Origin: CAVVGZ01 sp963747965
Lineage (GTDB): Bacteria; Chloroflexota; Anaerolineae; Anaerolineales; Anaerolineaceae
Direction of reading: 5' to 3'
Assembly (NCBI GenBank): GCA_963747965.1
Contig: CAVVGZ010000004.1
Span: 248,001-312,000 of the forward strand
DNA: 64,000 nucleotides
Shown: positions 9,715 to 19,924 of the stretch, piece by piece
Layout of the letters: every line of letters begins with the position of its first letter
Numbering within the stretch: the first letter of the stretch is position 1
Made by a program: the position numbers and the translations under genes
The notes under the pieces: model-generated
What the model saw: only the letters and a program-made list of their open reading frames with translations
Databases searched by the model: none
What the model was told of the DNA's origin: nothing

Positions 9715-11263
9715 GTGAATGAAATTTCCAGCCAACCGGTATCTGATCCTCCATTGAATCCGCCAAAAAAAGGCTCCTTCGCCGGCGATGTGATCAAACT
9801 GGTCAGCGGGACATCCTTTGCGCAGCTTATCACTGTACTGGCCGCACCATTCTTAACCCGGCTTTACAGCCCGTCGGATTTTGGCGTCCTGGCAGTATTT
9901 ATCTCCACAACCGATTTGCTGGGTGTAATAGCCTGCCTAAGCTACGAGCAGGCCATTGTCCTCCCTGAGGAAGAAAAAAATGCTGTCAATCTATTCAGCC
10001 TGAGCCTGCTTATTGCTTCATGTCTCTCCCTGCTCAGTATTCCTATTTTGCTGGCATGTCAGCCAATTTTTACCGTAGTATTGAAAATGCCGGAGATTCT
10101 TCCCTACCTATGGCTGCTGCCGTTATCCATACTGGCTACCGGGTTATTTTATGCGTTCAATTACTGGAATACCCGTACCAGAAAATTTGGAAGGCTGGCT
10201 CTCAGGCGTGTGATCAACTCACTTTTAGCCGTTATTATCCAGCTTGGATTTGCCCTGGCCGGGTGGCGGACTGCCGGAGGATTGATCCTTGGATACTTTG
10301 GTGGTGTATTTATCTCCACCATGATTCTTGGTTGGGAAATCTGGCGGGATGACAACCGGCTGATTCTGGGTAATCTTCAGTGGTCCGTCATGATGGAAAA
10401 TCTCAAGCGTTACCGCAAGTTCCCCATGTTCACCACCTGGTCAACTTTATTGAACGTTGCGTCCTGGCAGCTGCCCTCATACTTGTTACCCGCCTATTTT
10501 TCCAAAACCGTCAGCGGATACTACGCCCTCGGAAATCGTGTTCTGCGTCTGCCAATGGGATTAATCGGTGGAACAATCGGGCAGGCATTTTTTCCCCGGG
10601 CTGCACGCGCCAGGGAAAACGGTACCCTGGATGTTGTGGTAGAAAATGTTTTTAACCGGCTGGTAGCCTTCAGCCTGTTTCCGCTGCTGGTGATTGCCAT
10701 TGCAGGCGAGGATATATTTGTGATCGCATTTGGAGCGAACTGGGCCGAAGCAGGAGTTTACAGCCAGATTCTCAGTATCTGGACATTTTTCTGGTTCATT
10801 TCCGCACCAATGAGCCAGCTCTTTAATGTCCTTGAAAAACAGGAATACAATCTTGCCATCAATATGGCCATCTTTGCAACCCGTTTCATTGCCCTCACCC
10901 TGGGTGGTTTACTTGGGAAATGCACGTCTCACCATTGTCTTTTTCACCATATCCGGAATCTTGACTTATGGATTCCAGAGTTTTTATATTATCCATTCTG
11001 CCGGGGTTAAATGGAACCGGGTATTCAAGATTCTAGGGGAAAAATTTTCCTATTTCTTGCCTGCCGGGGCATTACTGCTTATTACCAAACTGGTTTTTGA
11101 TAATCCCTGGGCGACGGTTATCGTTGCAGTGCTATCTGCGGGAATTTATTATTACTTCATTATCCGCTCTGACGAAATCATTGTCGCCACCATTGCCAGG
11201 AATCCAGCCGGCAGGAAACTCCTCAACCTGGTTCACATCCCATTTTCCCCTGGCATAGGGTGA
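9715..11263 (+). pseudogene. Second Wzx-type flippase, frameshifted near 10915 as sequenced
   Basis: GTG start at 9715; the protein opens with DVIKLVSGTSFAQLITVLAA followed by FLTRLYSPSDFGVLAVF, the classic N-terminus of MOP-family polysaccharide flippases. The first frame stops at 11010 after an alien-looking tail (KCTSHHCLFHH). The expected sequence continues in another frame as LGNARLTIVFFTISG to TGA 11261-11263, with two more hydrophobic segments. Removing one A from GGGAAATGC at about 10915 gives LLGNARLTI and a protein of about 515 aa. Outside the junction both parts look intact, so this may be a homopolymer sequencing error. Its family and neighbours imply lipid-linked glycan export. 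Confidence 0.75.
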
Positions 11264-11360
11264 AGTATAGGATCATAATCCTTGATTTTCAGGGATTTCC
11301 CCGGATAATTCCTCACTGATTGAGAGCATAATAACGAAATAATTCCATAAAAACCGCTAT

Positions 11361-11368
11361 GGTATAAT
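11361..11368 (+). promoter_or_regulatory. Extended -10 promoter placing the start point at the ATG
   Basis: TATGGTATAAT contains TG-G-TATAAT with the -10 at 11363-11368. The ATG of the next gene is at 11377, so transcription would begin about two bases before it. No Shine-Dalgarno is present between; the interval is a T-run. The same TATGGTATAAT string precedes the glycogen phosphorylase. Confidence 0.55.
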
Positions 11369-11376
11369 TTTTTTTC

Positions 11377-12645
11377 ATGAAGTTATTGCTTGTTTCTCCA
11401 AAATTCCCTCCATTTAATTCGAATGGCGCCCGCCGCGCCAGCAAGCTCACCAGGTTCCTGCTTTCACGCGGGCATGATGTGCGTGTTTTAACCGCCCGGG
11501 ATCTACCCTTGATGACTGGTTTAAATGTGGAAATTGATCCCTCGAAGATCACCTCAACTCCCTGGATCAATGTCAATTTTCTGCCTGAATTATTTTTCGG
11601 CGGCAAGAAAAAGGTTGCCCGGGAAGGGTATAAAGGTGGTGATGCCAATCTGAAGAAGTGGAGCAAAATCTACCGGATGGTTTTCCACTTTCCAGATGAC
11701 CTGATCGGCTGGTATCCTGATGCCACAAGGACCGGCAAGATGATCATCAAGGAATGGCATCCAGACTTGATATACGCCAGCGGACCACCTTTCAGCGCTT
11801 TAATGGTTGCAGCCAGGTTGCACACCCTTAGCAGGATACCCTGGGTGGCTGAATTCCGCGATTTATGGGCAGATAACGCCTATTATGAATATCCTGAAAT
11901 CCGGCGAAAATTGGAGAATTTACTGGAAAGGAACACTTTAAAACAATGCTCAAGCATCATTACTGTCTCTCCCCCCTGGTCAGAATGGATGCAGAGAAAA
12001 TACGACAGACCTGTGGAAACCGTACTGAATGGATTTGACCAGTCAGATTTTCCACCACCAGCTGGAAACAGAAATTGGGATCCGCAAAAGCTTATTATCA
12101 ATTACACCGGGGCTGTTTACCTGCCGTACCGGGATCCTTCGCCGCTATTTGCAGCCATGCAACTGCTGGGTGAAGAGGCACAATCCATCCAGGTCCACTT
12201 CTTTTCGCGCTATTTTGATCACATTCAAACCCTGGCCGAGAAATATCAGGTTGCACACCTGGTAACCTGCCACGGCCTGGTAACCTACCGGGAATCATTA
12301 CAGCAGCAGGTAGACGCGGATATCAACTTATTGCTTAATCGGAACGATGAAGATCAATTTGGCGTGATCCCCGCAAAACTGTATGAATATATTGGCTGCC
12401 GCAGACCAATCCTGGCAATCGATACGGGTCATGGTGCTGCCGCCGATATGATCCGCAGCCGCAGGGCGGGTGTGGTGATGAATGATCCCTCCCAGATTGC
12501 TGCCCAGCTTCGGGTTTGGCTCAAAGAAAAAAAAGGAAATGGAAGTATTGAACCGATCCCTGTTGAAGCCCAGATAGGACTATCGAGGGATGAACAGTTT
12601 GAAATACTGGAGGGTATTTTGCTAAAACTGGTCAAATCCCGGTAA
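11377..12645 (+). CDS. GT4-family glycosyltransferase, probably read from a leaderless mRNA
   Basis: 422 aa GT-B enzyme: N-terminal LLLVSPKFPPFNSNGARRA (loop for acceptor binding), RVLTARDLP, the central hinge ITVSPPWSEWMQ followed by VLNGFD, and the C-terminal donor site LYEYIGCRRPILAI. This layout is typical of GT4 proteins in capsule and O-antigen clusters. The usual second glutamate motif is relaxed compared with the neighbouring GT4 genes. A consensus extended -10 ends 8 bases before the ATG, so translation may be leaderless. Specific sugar unknown. Confidence 0.8.
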   Translation: MKLLLVSPKFPPFNSNGARRASKLTRFLLSRGHDVRVLTARDLPLMTGLNVEIDPSKITSTPWINVNFLPELFFGGKKKVAREGYKGGDANLKKWSKIYRMVFHFPDDLIGWYPDATRTGKMIIKEWHPDLIYASGPPFSALMVAARLHTLSRIPWVAEFRDLWADNAYYEYPEIRRKLENLLERNTLKQCSSIITVSPPWSEWMQRKYDRPVETVLNGFDQSDFPPPAGNRNWDPQKLIINYTGAVYLPYRDPSPLFAAMQLLGEEAQSIQVHFFSRYFDHIQTLAEKYQVAHLVTCHGLVTYRESLQQQVDADINLLLNRNDEDQFGVIPAKLYEYIGCRRPILAIDTGHGAAADMIRSRRAGVVMNDPSQIAAQLRVWLKEKKGNGSIEPIPVEAQIGLSRDEQFEILEGILLKLVKSR

Positions 12646-12824
12646 AAACGATCCTTATTTTTGTCATCATTTTTTCTACGAATATTTTTTGGGGACTCCG
12701 CATCTCTTATCAAATCCCCTATCTGAGGGCCGCCTGAAATGCATCTCATCCAAGCAACAAAATTGACATGGTCTTTATCGAGTACCAGTACACCTTTGGT
12801 ACTATTCCCATAGCTATCTACGTA

Positions 12825-12833
12825 TGATATGAT
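12825..12833 (+). promoter_or_regulatory. Possible promoter in the 278-base gap before the next glycosyltransferase
   Basis: TGATATGAT within TATGATATGATA, identical to the string before 266. It lies 91 bases before the ATG at 12924. A consensus TTGACA at 12763-12768 is too far away to pair with it. The gap also holds a short inverted repeat (AGTACCA/TGGTACT, about 12781-12802) and otherwise nothing recognised. Confidence 0.3.
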
Positions 12834-12923
12834 ACCTTACCATCAACCAGGTAACATTACCTCCGATTCCAATATGCATAATTAAAACCTGGGTGAGACC
12901 ATCAACCTGTTCCGGAACAATTC

Positions 12924-14081
12924 ATGACCTTGAATAAGAAAAAGTCATCAATTCTGCTGATTGGTTCCCAGATGACCACAGGGGGATCTCAAAGCATCCT
13001 CTTAATTCTTTCCAAATGGCTGCATGAAAATGGATATCCTGTAAAGCTGGTTTTTTTTCATGATGAAGATGGATTGCATGAAAAATGGCAGAAGCAATTC
13101 TCCTTTCCAATCATCAACTTGAAGGCGTGGGAAAAAAGACCACATTCCATCCGGAAGTATTTCATGCTTGTAAGGGGTCTCATCCGGCTTTTTCAAATAA
13201 TGCGCCGGGACAATGTAAGTGCCGTGATGACCTTTACCCATCACAGCAATTTATTGGGCATACCAATTGCCTGGATTCAAGGGATCCCTATCCGGATTGC
13301 TGCCCACCGTGGAAGGATTCACGGATTTCCCCGCTGGCAGGAAAAAATTCATTCCTGGATGATCAATTCCGGTATGGCGACAAAACTGGTAGCCATATCC
13401 AAGCAAATAGGTATAGATGCTGTTAATGAAGGTGTCAAACCGGAAAAAATCCTGGTCATTCCCAATGGAGTAGAACCTTTGGATTTTGATCCTTCGGTCA
13501 GGGCAAAAAAGAGAAACGAATTAAAAATCAAGCCAGATCAGTTCGTTGTCCTTTCCGTCGGCAGATTGAGTTACGAGAAAGGGCACGATGTGCTCATCGG
13601 CGCTGTACCAACCGTGGTTCAAGAGTACCCCCAAACAGTATTTATTTTCTCCGGAGATGGGCCCCAGAGATCAGCTCTGGAAAACCAGGTTGACACCCTG
13701 GATATCCGCCAGAATGTTTTTTTCCTGGGAGTCCGGACTGACGTCCGGGAGTTAATAACAGCTGCTGAACTCTTTGTCTTCCCCAGCCGTTCCGAAGGCC
13801 TGGGACAGGCTTTATTGGAGGCAATCAGTGTGGGAATCACCGTGGTTGCATCGAATGTGGGCGGGATCCCGGAAGTAATTGAAAATGGCAAATCCGGTGT
13901 TCTGGTGCCCCCTGAAAAACCGCAAGCGTTTGCTCAAGCGATTATTGAAATGTTGGGTAATGAACAACAAAGGAAAATTTTCAGCAGTGCAGCCAGGGAA
14001 ACGGTCAGGGAAAAATACCCGATTCAGAAAATGTTTGATAGTTATTTGAAAATATTAGATCCTTCAACATCAGGTCAATGA
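12924..14081 (+). CDS. GT4-family glycosyltransferase
   Basis: 385 aa GT-B protein. Visible elements are GSQMTTGGSQSILLIL (N-terminal glycine loop), AHRGRIHGFPRWQ, LVAISKQIG then VIPNGVEPLDFD (domain hinge), VLSVGRLSYEKGHDVLI, and the donor-site stretch FVFPSRSEGLGQALLEAIS with both glutamates of the EX7E motif. This is a canonical GT4 retaining glycosyltransferase. It stands behind its own 278-base intergenic region and is followed after 3 bases by a large membrane protein, so it may start a second transcription unit of the glycan island. Donor unknown. Confidence 0.87.
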   Translation: MTLNKKKSSILLIGSQMTTGGSQSILLILSKWLHENGYPVKLVFFHDEDGLHEKWQKQFSFPIINLKAWEKRPHSIRKYFMLVRGLIRLFQIMRRDNVSAVMTFTHHSNLLGIPIAWIQGIPIRIAAHRGRIHGFPRWQEKIHSWMINSGMATKLVAISKQIGIDAVNEGVKPEKILVIPNGVEPLDFDPSVRAKKRNELKIKPDQFVVLSVGRLSYEKGHDVLIGAVPTVVQEYPQTVFIFSGDGPQRSALENQVDTLDIRQNVFFLGVRTDVRELITAAELFVFPSRSEGLGQALLEAISVGITVVASNVGGIPEVIENGKSGVLVPPEKPQAFAQAIIEMLGNEQQRKIFSSAARETVREKYPIQKMFDSYLKILDPSTSGQ

Positions 14082-14084
14082 CCA

Positions 14085-16109
14085 ATGCCTGCCGCTAAAC
14101 AAAAAGATTTCACCTGGTGGCTGTTCCTTTCCGGTTTTTTTATCCTACTGGTGGGGACATGCTGGGACATTTTTCAGCGGTATGGAATTCTTATCCGGGA
14201 TAAACGCCTTTCCGACCTGGGTTCGTTCCCTGTAGTCCTTGGGGTAGTCATTGGGGTTACTGCGATTGTCTTCCTTCAATTATTCTCTCCAGGTAAACTA
14301 CAGCCTCTTGCAAGATTCCGCCCGAGAAAAAAAGCCTTGGGAACCTTAATCGTAATCAGCACCACCATTTTCACGATCTGGTTATTAATAAAGTCCACCT
14401 TGGGCGGCCTGGCCCTCAGCCCGTCATTTTTGCGTACCTTCGTGATCTTAACGGTCATTGGATTCAATACCTGGATCATAACGGAAGATCCGGACACATT
14501 TTATGGATGGGAAGCATTCCTGACCTGCTCAATCCTGATGGCGGCTGCTTCGGTAATTGGTGTTGAATTACACGGAGCAGTTGATTATCCCTTCCAGCTT
14601 TCCTGGTCAGAAGGAAACCGTTTCTGGGATTATTCCATTATGTTTGGGAAGGACCGCTACCGCTATCCTTCAGAAGAACCAATCTTCGCTTTTATCAATC
14701 CGGTAAGACAATTTTTATGGGGGATCCCGTTTCTTTTTAAAAGTGCAGATATCCAGTTTGTCCGCCTGTGGAGCGGATTGCTGTTTTGCCTGCCCTATTT
14801 TTTCCTGGGTATTCTGGTTTTCTGGGCGAAAGAAACTCGCAAATGGGGACAAACCATTTTGCTGGCTTCGTGGAGCATGATATTCCTCAACCAGGGACCT
14901 GTCTACGCACCCCTGGTGATCAGCGCCATCCTCGTGGCCGGGGCACGCTTTCTTCCGCTGTGGCTTGCATTTATCATCATTGCTGCCAGTGGATACCTGG
15001 CCCAGGTAAGCCGCATTACCTGGATGTTCGCACCGGCAATCTGGGCAGTCCTCATTTCCATGCTGGAACCGGTAAAAAACGGGGTCAATCTTCCGGAAAG
15101 GTACCGGCTGGTACGTTCTGTGCTTTGGGGGTTTGCCGGCGTCCTGGGAGGATTTTTATTGGAAAAAGGGATGGAACTAATCGAGCCTGCTGCTGCCGCA
15201 GCTGCACCTTCTAAAGCCAGTTTAGTCAGCGTGGATGGGATAAGTTCATTAATCAGCAACCAGCCGCTTATCTGGAATCGCCTGCTCCCCAATCCCACCT
15301 ATCCCCTGGGAATCTTGATCAATCTGCTGCTGGCTGTTCTTCCTGTTTTGATATTGGTTGGAGCACTTATGCTCAGCAAAAAATGGAAGCTCAGCATCCT
15401 GCAATACCTTACCATCATTTTAGCATTGGCTGGAACACTGGTTGTTGGATTGGTTGTCAGTGTAAAAATTGGCGGGGGCAACAACCTGCATAACATGGAT
15501 ATGTTTCTGATTACATTGCTGATTGTGGCTGCATATGCCTGGCATAACAGCAACAAGACATGGATTTCCACCCCCCAACCGCTTTGGGTGGCACCCATCC
15601 TTGTTTTCATGATTTATTACCCGCTTTTTCAACTCTTATTAAATACAACTCTCCTGGAATTCCCAGACAACCAAAGAATTACCGAAACCCTTGAAGATGT
15701 ACAGGGATATGTAGATTATGCGGATTCGGATAATGTACTTTTTATTGACCAGAGGCAGCTGTTAACTTTTTCTTATATCACCGATGTAGATTTGATCCCG
15801 CAGTATGAAAAAAAGCATCTAATGGACAATGCATTGCGTTCGAATAAGAGCTATTTCGAAAATTTTTACCGGGATATCGCGGATCAACGTTTTTCATTGA
15901 TAGTCAGCGAACCGCTCTGGATAAAATTCCAGGGCGAAGATTATCAATTTGGCAACGAAAATGATATTTGGGTCAAATGGGTTTCCATTCCCATCCTGTG
16001 CTACTACAAGGTGGAATATACCGATCTGGAACTCGGCATCCAGCTGTTAACACCAAAAGATATTGACACCGCATTACTGGGTCCCGATTGTCCAATCCCA
16101 AAAGAATAA
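14085..16109 (+). CDS. Large polytopic membrane protein, paralogue A
   Basis: 674 aa with about 12-14 hydrophobic segments; begins 3 bases after the GT4 stop. It is a clear paralogue of the protein at 17884-19869: both carry LSWSEGNRFWDYS in the first big loop, a GIPFLF/GLPFLF segment, a TWMFAPAIWA helix, WDRLLPNPT/WNRLLPNPT, VSVKIGGG-NLHN-DMFLI and a C-terminal soluble part with VLFIDQRQLLTF and NDIWVKWVS. The acidic SEGN loop and overall shape suggest a GT-C glycosyltransferase, and the C-terminal soluble domain resembles that of the GT-C protein at 5667. No named family was recognised; the function is inferred from context. Confidence 0.65.
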   Translation: MPAAKQKDFTWWLFLSGFFILLVGTCWDIFQRYGILIRDKRLSDLGSFPVVLGVVIGVTAIVFLQLFSPGKLQPLARFRPRKKALGTLIVISTTIFTIWLLIKSTLGGLALSPSFLRTFVILTVIGFNTWIITEDPDTFYGWEAFLTCSILMAAASVIGVELHGAVDYPFQLSWSEGNRFWDYSIMFGKDRYRYPSEEPIFAFINPVRQFLWGIPFLFKSADIQFVRLWSGLLFCLPYFFLGILVFWAKETRKWGQTILLASWSMIFLNQGPVYAPLVISAILVAGARFLPLWLAFIIIAASGYLAQVSRITWMFAPAIWAVLISMLEPVKNGVNLPERYRLVRSVLWGFAGVLGGFLLEKGMELIEPAAAAAAPSKASLVSVDGISSLISNQPLIWNRLLPNPTYPLGILINLLLAVLPVLILVGALMLSKKWKLSILQYLTIILALAGTLVVGLVVSVKIGGGNNLHNMDMFLITLLIVAAYAWHNSNKTWISTPQPLWVAPILVFMIYYPLFQLLLNTTLLEFPDNQRITETLEDVQGYVDYADSDNVLFIDQRQLLTFSYITDVDLIPQYEKKHLMDNALRSNKSYFENFYRDIADQRFSLIVSEPLWIKFQGEDYQFGNENDIWVKWVSIPILCYYKVEYTDLELGIQLLTPKDIDTALLGPDCPIPKE

Positions 16110-16189
16110 GCATGATGGGATTATGTGGAATCATCATCCATTATTGATAATAAATAGGACGTGGAAGGAAAGCCCCGGGAAGACATAAT

Positions 16190-17644
16190 ATGCTGCTGAA
16201 TGATAATCTTGGAAAACGAAGCGTACGGTCGGTTAAATGGAACCTGGTTAGCAGCGCCATTGAGGTTCTATTAATCTTCGTTAAACAGATTATCCTGGCA
16301 CGATTACTCCCGGTAGCAACTTTTGGCATTTATTTTGGAGCCAGCTCAGTCATCAATATTGTCCTGGCTCTAAGCAGTTTCGGGATGGGAGGTGCATTTT
16401 TACACCGCAGTAAAGAGACTGATGACATTCAGCAAACGGCGGGAATCCATTTCACCTTACAGTTGATTTTTAATATTGTCTGGACTGTTTTAATGCTGTC
16501 CGGAATTTTCATCTTTACCGATCCTGCTGAACTGGATTACCGTATCGCCCTGGTTGTCATCACACTAACAACAACCATCTCACAACTAACCGTAACCCAC
16601 AGGCTAATCCTCGTTCGGCAGGTTAAGCATCAACGCCTGGCAGTACTGCGGATTGTCCGCATCGTTTCGATTGTCATAACTTCGGCGGTTGTCGCCATTT
16701 ATGGTTTCAACATTTATGCTTTGCTGGTAGACAATATTCTCACCGCCCTGATGAATATTATTTTCTTCATCATTTATCATCCAGTTTGGAAGCCTCGGTT
16801 AGTCTGGTCGATTCAGGCTTTTAAGTATTTTATTAATTTCGGCGCAAGACAGGTTGCAGGTACCTGGCTATTTGATGCTCTGCAGCGTATCGATAAATTG
16901 TGGATCATGAATTTTCTGGGTGACACTCCCCTCGGCTATTATTCAAAAGCTTACTCATTTGCCAAATTCCCAAACGAATTCCTCGGCACTTCCATGGACG
17001 AAGTTGCCGTGGGCACATATGCAGAACTTAAATATGACCGGGAAGGGATCTCGCACGCCTTTACCAGGGCAAATTCTGTCATCATCCGGGCAGGATTTTA
17101 TATCGTTGGCATCATGGCCCTTGTTGCCCCTGAGTTTATCCGGATTGCCCTGGGGATTAAATGGATGCCAATGTTAACCACATTCCGGCTGCTGCTGCCA
17201 TTTACCATGTTTGATCCGATTAAAAATACACTTTCTTCGATTTTCATCGCCGTCGGTAAACCGGAAATCATCGTCAATGTCCGGGTAGCTCAGCTGGTTG
17301 TCCTGGCAATCGGTTTGTTTTCCTTGGGAAACCAGTTTGGAATCGAAGGTGCTGCCATGGCAATTGATCTTATGGTCATCATCGGGACATTCTATATGCT
17401 CCATCTTGCAAGGAAATATGTGGATTTTTCTCTCAAGAAATTGTTCGCCTTTCCAGCATTAGGATTGTTCCTGGGACTTGCCGGGGGCTATCTCGTCATG
17501 ATGCTTTTCCCTGATCTGGAGGTTGATGTCTTTACGGCCATGATAAAGTCAATTCTTTTTACAGGGTTATACGGAGCTGTATTATTTATCTTCGACCGCC
17601 AGGAAATACTGGCTATCCTGAAAACAATTCGCAAGAATTTTTAA
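16190..17644 (+). CDS. Wzx-type polysaccharide flippase (intact third copy)
   Basis: 484 aa MOP-superfamily flippase. The N-terminus (RSVKWNLVSSAIEVLLIF then ILARLLPVATFGIYFGASS) and the GYYSKAYSFAKFPNEF segment match the MATE-like lipopolysaccharide/teichuronic-acid exporters (WzxC/TuaB-like branch), with about 13-14 membrane segments. It flips lipid-linked oligosaccharides to the outer face of the membrane. Unlike the flippases at 2562 and 9715 it has no frame disruption. It lies between the two paralogous large membrane proteins, so the three could handle one glycan. Confidence 0.85.
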   Translation: MLLNDNLGKRSVRSVKWNLVSSAIEVLLIFVKQIILARLLPVATFGIYFGASSVINIVLALSSFGMGGAFLHRSKETDDIQQTAGIHFTLQLIFNIVWTVLMLSGIFIFTDPAELDYRIALVVITLTTTISQLTVTHRLILVRQVKHQRLAVLRIVRIVSIVITSAVVAIYGFNIYALLVDNILTALMNIIFFIIYHPVWKPRLVWSIQAFKYFINFGARQVAGTWLFDALQRIDKLWIMNFLGDTPLGYYSKAYSFAKFPNEFLGTSMDEVAVGTYAELKYDREGISHAFTRANSVIIRAGFYIVGIMALVAPEFIRIALGIKWMPMLTTFRLLLPFTMFDPIKNTLSSIFIAVGKPEIIVNVRVAQLVVLAIGLFSLGNQFGIEGAAMAIDLMVIIGTFYMLHLARKYVDFSLKKLFAFPALGLFLGLAGGYLVMMLFPDLEVDVFTAMIKSILFTGLYGAVLFIFDRQEILAILKTIRKNF

Positions 17645-17883
17645 TTTACTCGCTCAGAAAACCTACCCCCTTCGCCGGGCGGCTGTATTCTGATTAATTC
17701 TCCCCTTTAATGGTATTATTCGTTTTATGAGCCAAGGGTTATCAGCCCATAAATCCGCCAGAATTTTCAAAATAGCGAATCCCTGGGTTGTTAACTGCAA
17801 CAAAAGCAGGTTGAACAATCCATCCCGCCCACGATCAAGCGCATTAAACACACCTTCCAGCAGTACCCAATTTTGAAGAAAAA

Positions 17884-19869
17884 ATGGCATCGGACCCACC
17901 TTCCCCAAAATTAAAAATCCTTGCGACTACCGGGATATTTGCCCTGGTACTCTGGTGTATCCTGGATCTGAGGGAGATTTACTCAGGGGTGTTTGCGGTC
18001 AGTCACCGGTTTCCATATTCGCTTCCGGTTATTGCAGGCTTTATCCTGGGTATCAGCGCCTTATCCTTGTTTGTAATCTGGAAGCCTGAAAAGGCTGCAC
18101 GTTGGATCGCTGCATTGAATTTAAAATCCCGGATGAAGTGGGGAATTGCCGGTCTCCTATTTTTTGGATTGAGTTATTTTCTCTTGATGACCAAATGGGG
18201 AGCTGTTTTTTCAGGAACTGCAGTGCGTACATTCTTCATTTACTCGGCATTTTTTCTTGCCTTCCTGTTCCTGAGGGAAAATCCCGGTTTTGGGCTTGAA
18301 TTTAGAACCATCCTTGCCGCCCTGATCCTTTTCGGTAGCATTTTTACTGCTGTCTGGACAATTCAAGGGGTCACAGATTATCCTTTCCGGTTATCCTGGT
18401 CTGAAGGCAATCGTTTCTGGGATTATTCTGTTTTATTTGGCCGCCGGTTATACAATTTCCCGGCAGATAAACCAATCCCGGCTTACATAGACATAGGCCG
18501 GCAAAGCCTGTGGGGATTACCCTTCTTATTTGTGTCTCCAACAATATTTCAAATCCGTCTATGGAATGCACTATTATATTCCCTGCCTTATTTCTTCCTT
18601 GGCGTTTTAGTATTCAAAAATAAAACTATTAATCGTGAAGCCTGGATTTTAATGGGATTATGGACATTCCTTTTTTTTACCCTGGGTCCCATTTATTCGC
18701 CGCTTGTACTCGCCGCAATTCTGGTGACCGGTTCAATGAAACTTCCTTTCCTGATCACCCTGCTGCTGGTTGGATTGGCAGGATATTATGCTGAACTGAC
18801 ACGTTACACCTGGATGTTTGCGCCTGCAATCTGGGCCTGGGTGATCAGTTTTGGAAAAATCCCACGTGACCAAATTGCATTCAAATCCAAGCCTGTGCTT
18901 CAATCCCTGGCACTCACTGCCGCCGGTGTTATTGGCGGTTTCATTGTGCCCCTGATCCGTGAACAATCAAAAACTGCAGCGGGTGGAGAAGCCGATCCCG
19001 GCATCCTCAGTGAAGGCGGGCTGGCTTTTCTTTTTGGCCGACAACCGCTTCTATGGGACCGGCTGCTTCCAAATCCCACTTTCAACCTGGGCTTATTACC
19101 TGCTTTGATGCTTGCCACCGCTCCTATCCTGATCCTTCTTTTTCTCTTCTGGAAATCCGGAAAATGGGATATCAGCAGGGTTCAGCAACTCTCGATCATC
19201 CTGGGATTGTCAGCGTTTCTAGTCGTAGGGATAATTGTAAGTGTGAAGATTGGCGGTGGCAGCAATCTTCATAATTTTGATATGTTCCTGATTTGCGTAT
19301 TATTTGTCATGGGGCTTGCCTGGGAAAAAGGCGCTGGCCATTGGGGGTTGAACCATCCTTCTGTTTTGGTACATTCTCTTATTTTGCTTGCGGTCGCCTA
19401 CCCAGCCATAAATGGGATTTACTCGGCCCAGCCAATAAAGATTCCCAACCAGGCAAAAATCGAAAACGCCTTGGAAATAATTAACAAAAAAGTTATTGTG
19501 GCAGACCAGCAAGGAGAAGTATTATTTATCGACCATCGCCAGTTGTTAACCTTTGGTTATGTGGGAAAAATCAAGCTTGTGCCTGATTATGAAAAAAAAT
19601 GGCTGATGGATGAAGCAATCTCGGGTAACGATGCGTTTTTTGTGCCTTTTTATGAAGATCTTAAACAGAAACGATTTGCCCTAATTGTCACAGAACCGCT
19701 GCAGGATATTACCCAGGGAGATGTAAGCCAGTTTGGTTTGGAAAATGACGCCTGGGTGAAATGGGTATCCAACCCGGTACTGGATTATTACCGGCCTGTT
19801 TATACAGACGTTGAAGTTGGTGTCCAATTATTGGAACCAATCAAAGATGATCCCGACCTATCAAATTAA
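17884..19869 (+). CDS. Large polytopic membrane protein, paralogue B
   Basis: 661 aa, same architecture as 14085-16109 with shared landmarks all along the protein (LSWSEGNRFWDYS, RLWNALLYSLPYFFLGVLVF-like helix, TWMFAPAIWAW, WDRLLPNPT, VSVKIGGGSNLHN, VLFIDHRQLLTFGY, NDAWVKWVSNPVLDYY). About 12-14 membrane segments precede a C-terminal extracytoplasmic part of about 120 residues. The pair probably arose by duplication and later divergence. A GT-C-type role is inferred from the acidic first loop and the location. The 239-base gap upstream (17645-17883) shows no gene I can support. Confidence 0.65.
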   Translation: MASDPPSPKLKILATTGIFALVLWCILDLREIYSGVFAVSHRFPYSLPVIAGFILGISALSLFVIWKPEKAARWIAALNLKSRMKWGIAGLLFFGLSYFLLMTKWGAVFSGTAVRTFFIYSAFFLAFLFLRENPGFGLEFRTILAALILFGSIFTAVWTIQGVTDYPFRLSWSEGNRFWDYSVLFGRRLYNFPADKPIPAYIDIGRQSLWGLPFLFVSPTIFQIRLWNALLYSLPYFFLGVLVFKNKTINREAWILMGLWTFLFFTLGPIYSPLVLAAILVTGSMKLPFLITLLLVGLAGYYAELTRYTWMFAPAIWAWVISFGKIPRDQIAFKSKPVLQSLALTAAGVIGGFIVPLIREQSKTAAGGEADPGILSEGGLAFLFGRQPLLWDRLLPNPTFNLGLLPALMLATAPILILLFLFWKSGKWDISRVQQLSIILGLSAFLVVGIIVSVKIGGGSNLHNFDMFLICVLFVMGLAWEKGAGHWGLNHPSVLVHSLILLAVAYPAINGIYSAQPIKIPNQAKIENALEIINKKVIVADQQGEVLFIDHRQLLTFGYVGKIKLVPDYEKKWLMDEAISGNDAFFVPFYEDLKQKRFALIVTEPLQDITQGDVSQFGLENDAWVKWVSNPVLDYYRPVYTDVEVGVQLLEPIKDDPDLSN

Positions 19870-19924
19870 TTTGCGCAAGTAATCGTATCTTTCACCATCA
19901 AGAAAATCTTTGTGGAGCAGGTAA

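Noticed and set aside
12763..12791. TTGACA at 12763 as half of a promoter
   Set aside because: The hexamer 17 bases on is CAGTAC, not a -10 box; the nearest plausible -10 is too far away.
17663..17908. A minus-strand frame in the gap before paralogue B
   Set aside because: Low-quality composition, overlaps the start of a real gene and has no RBS.
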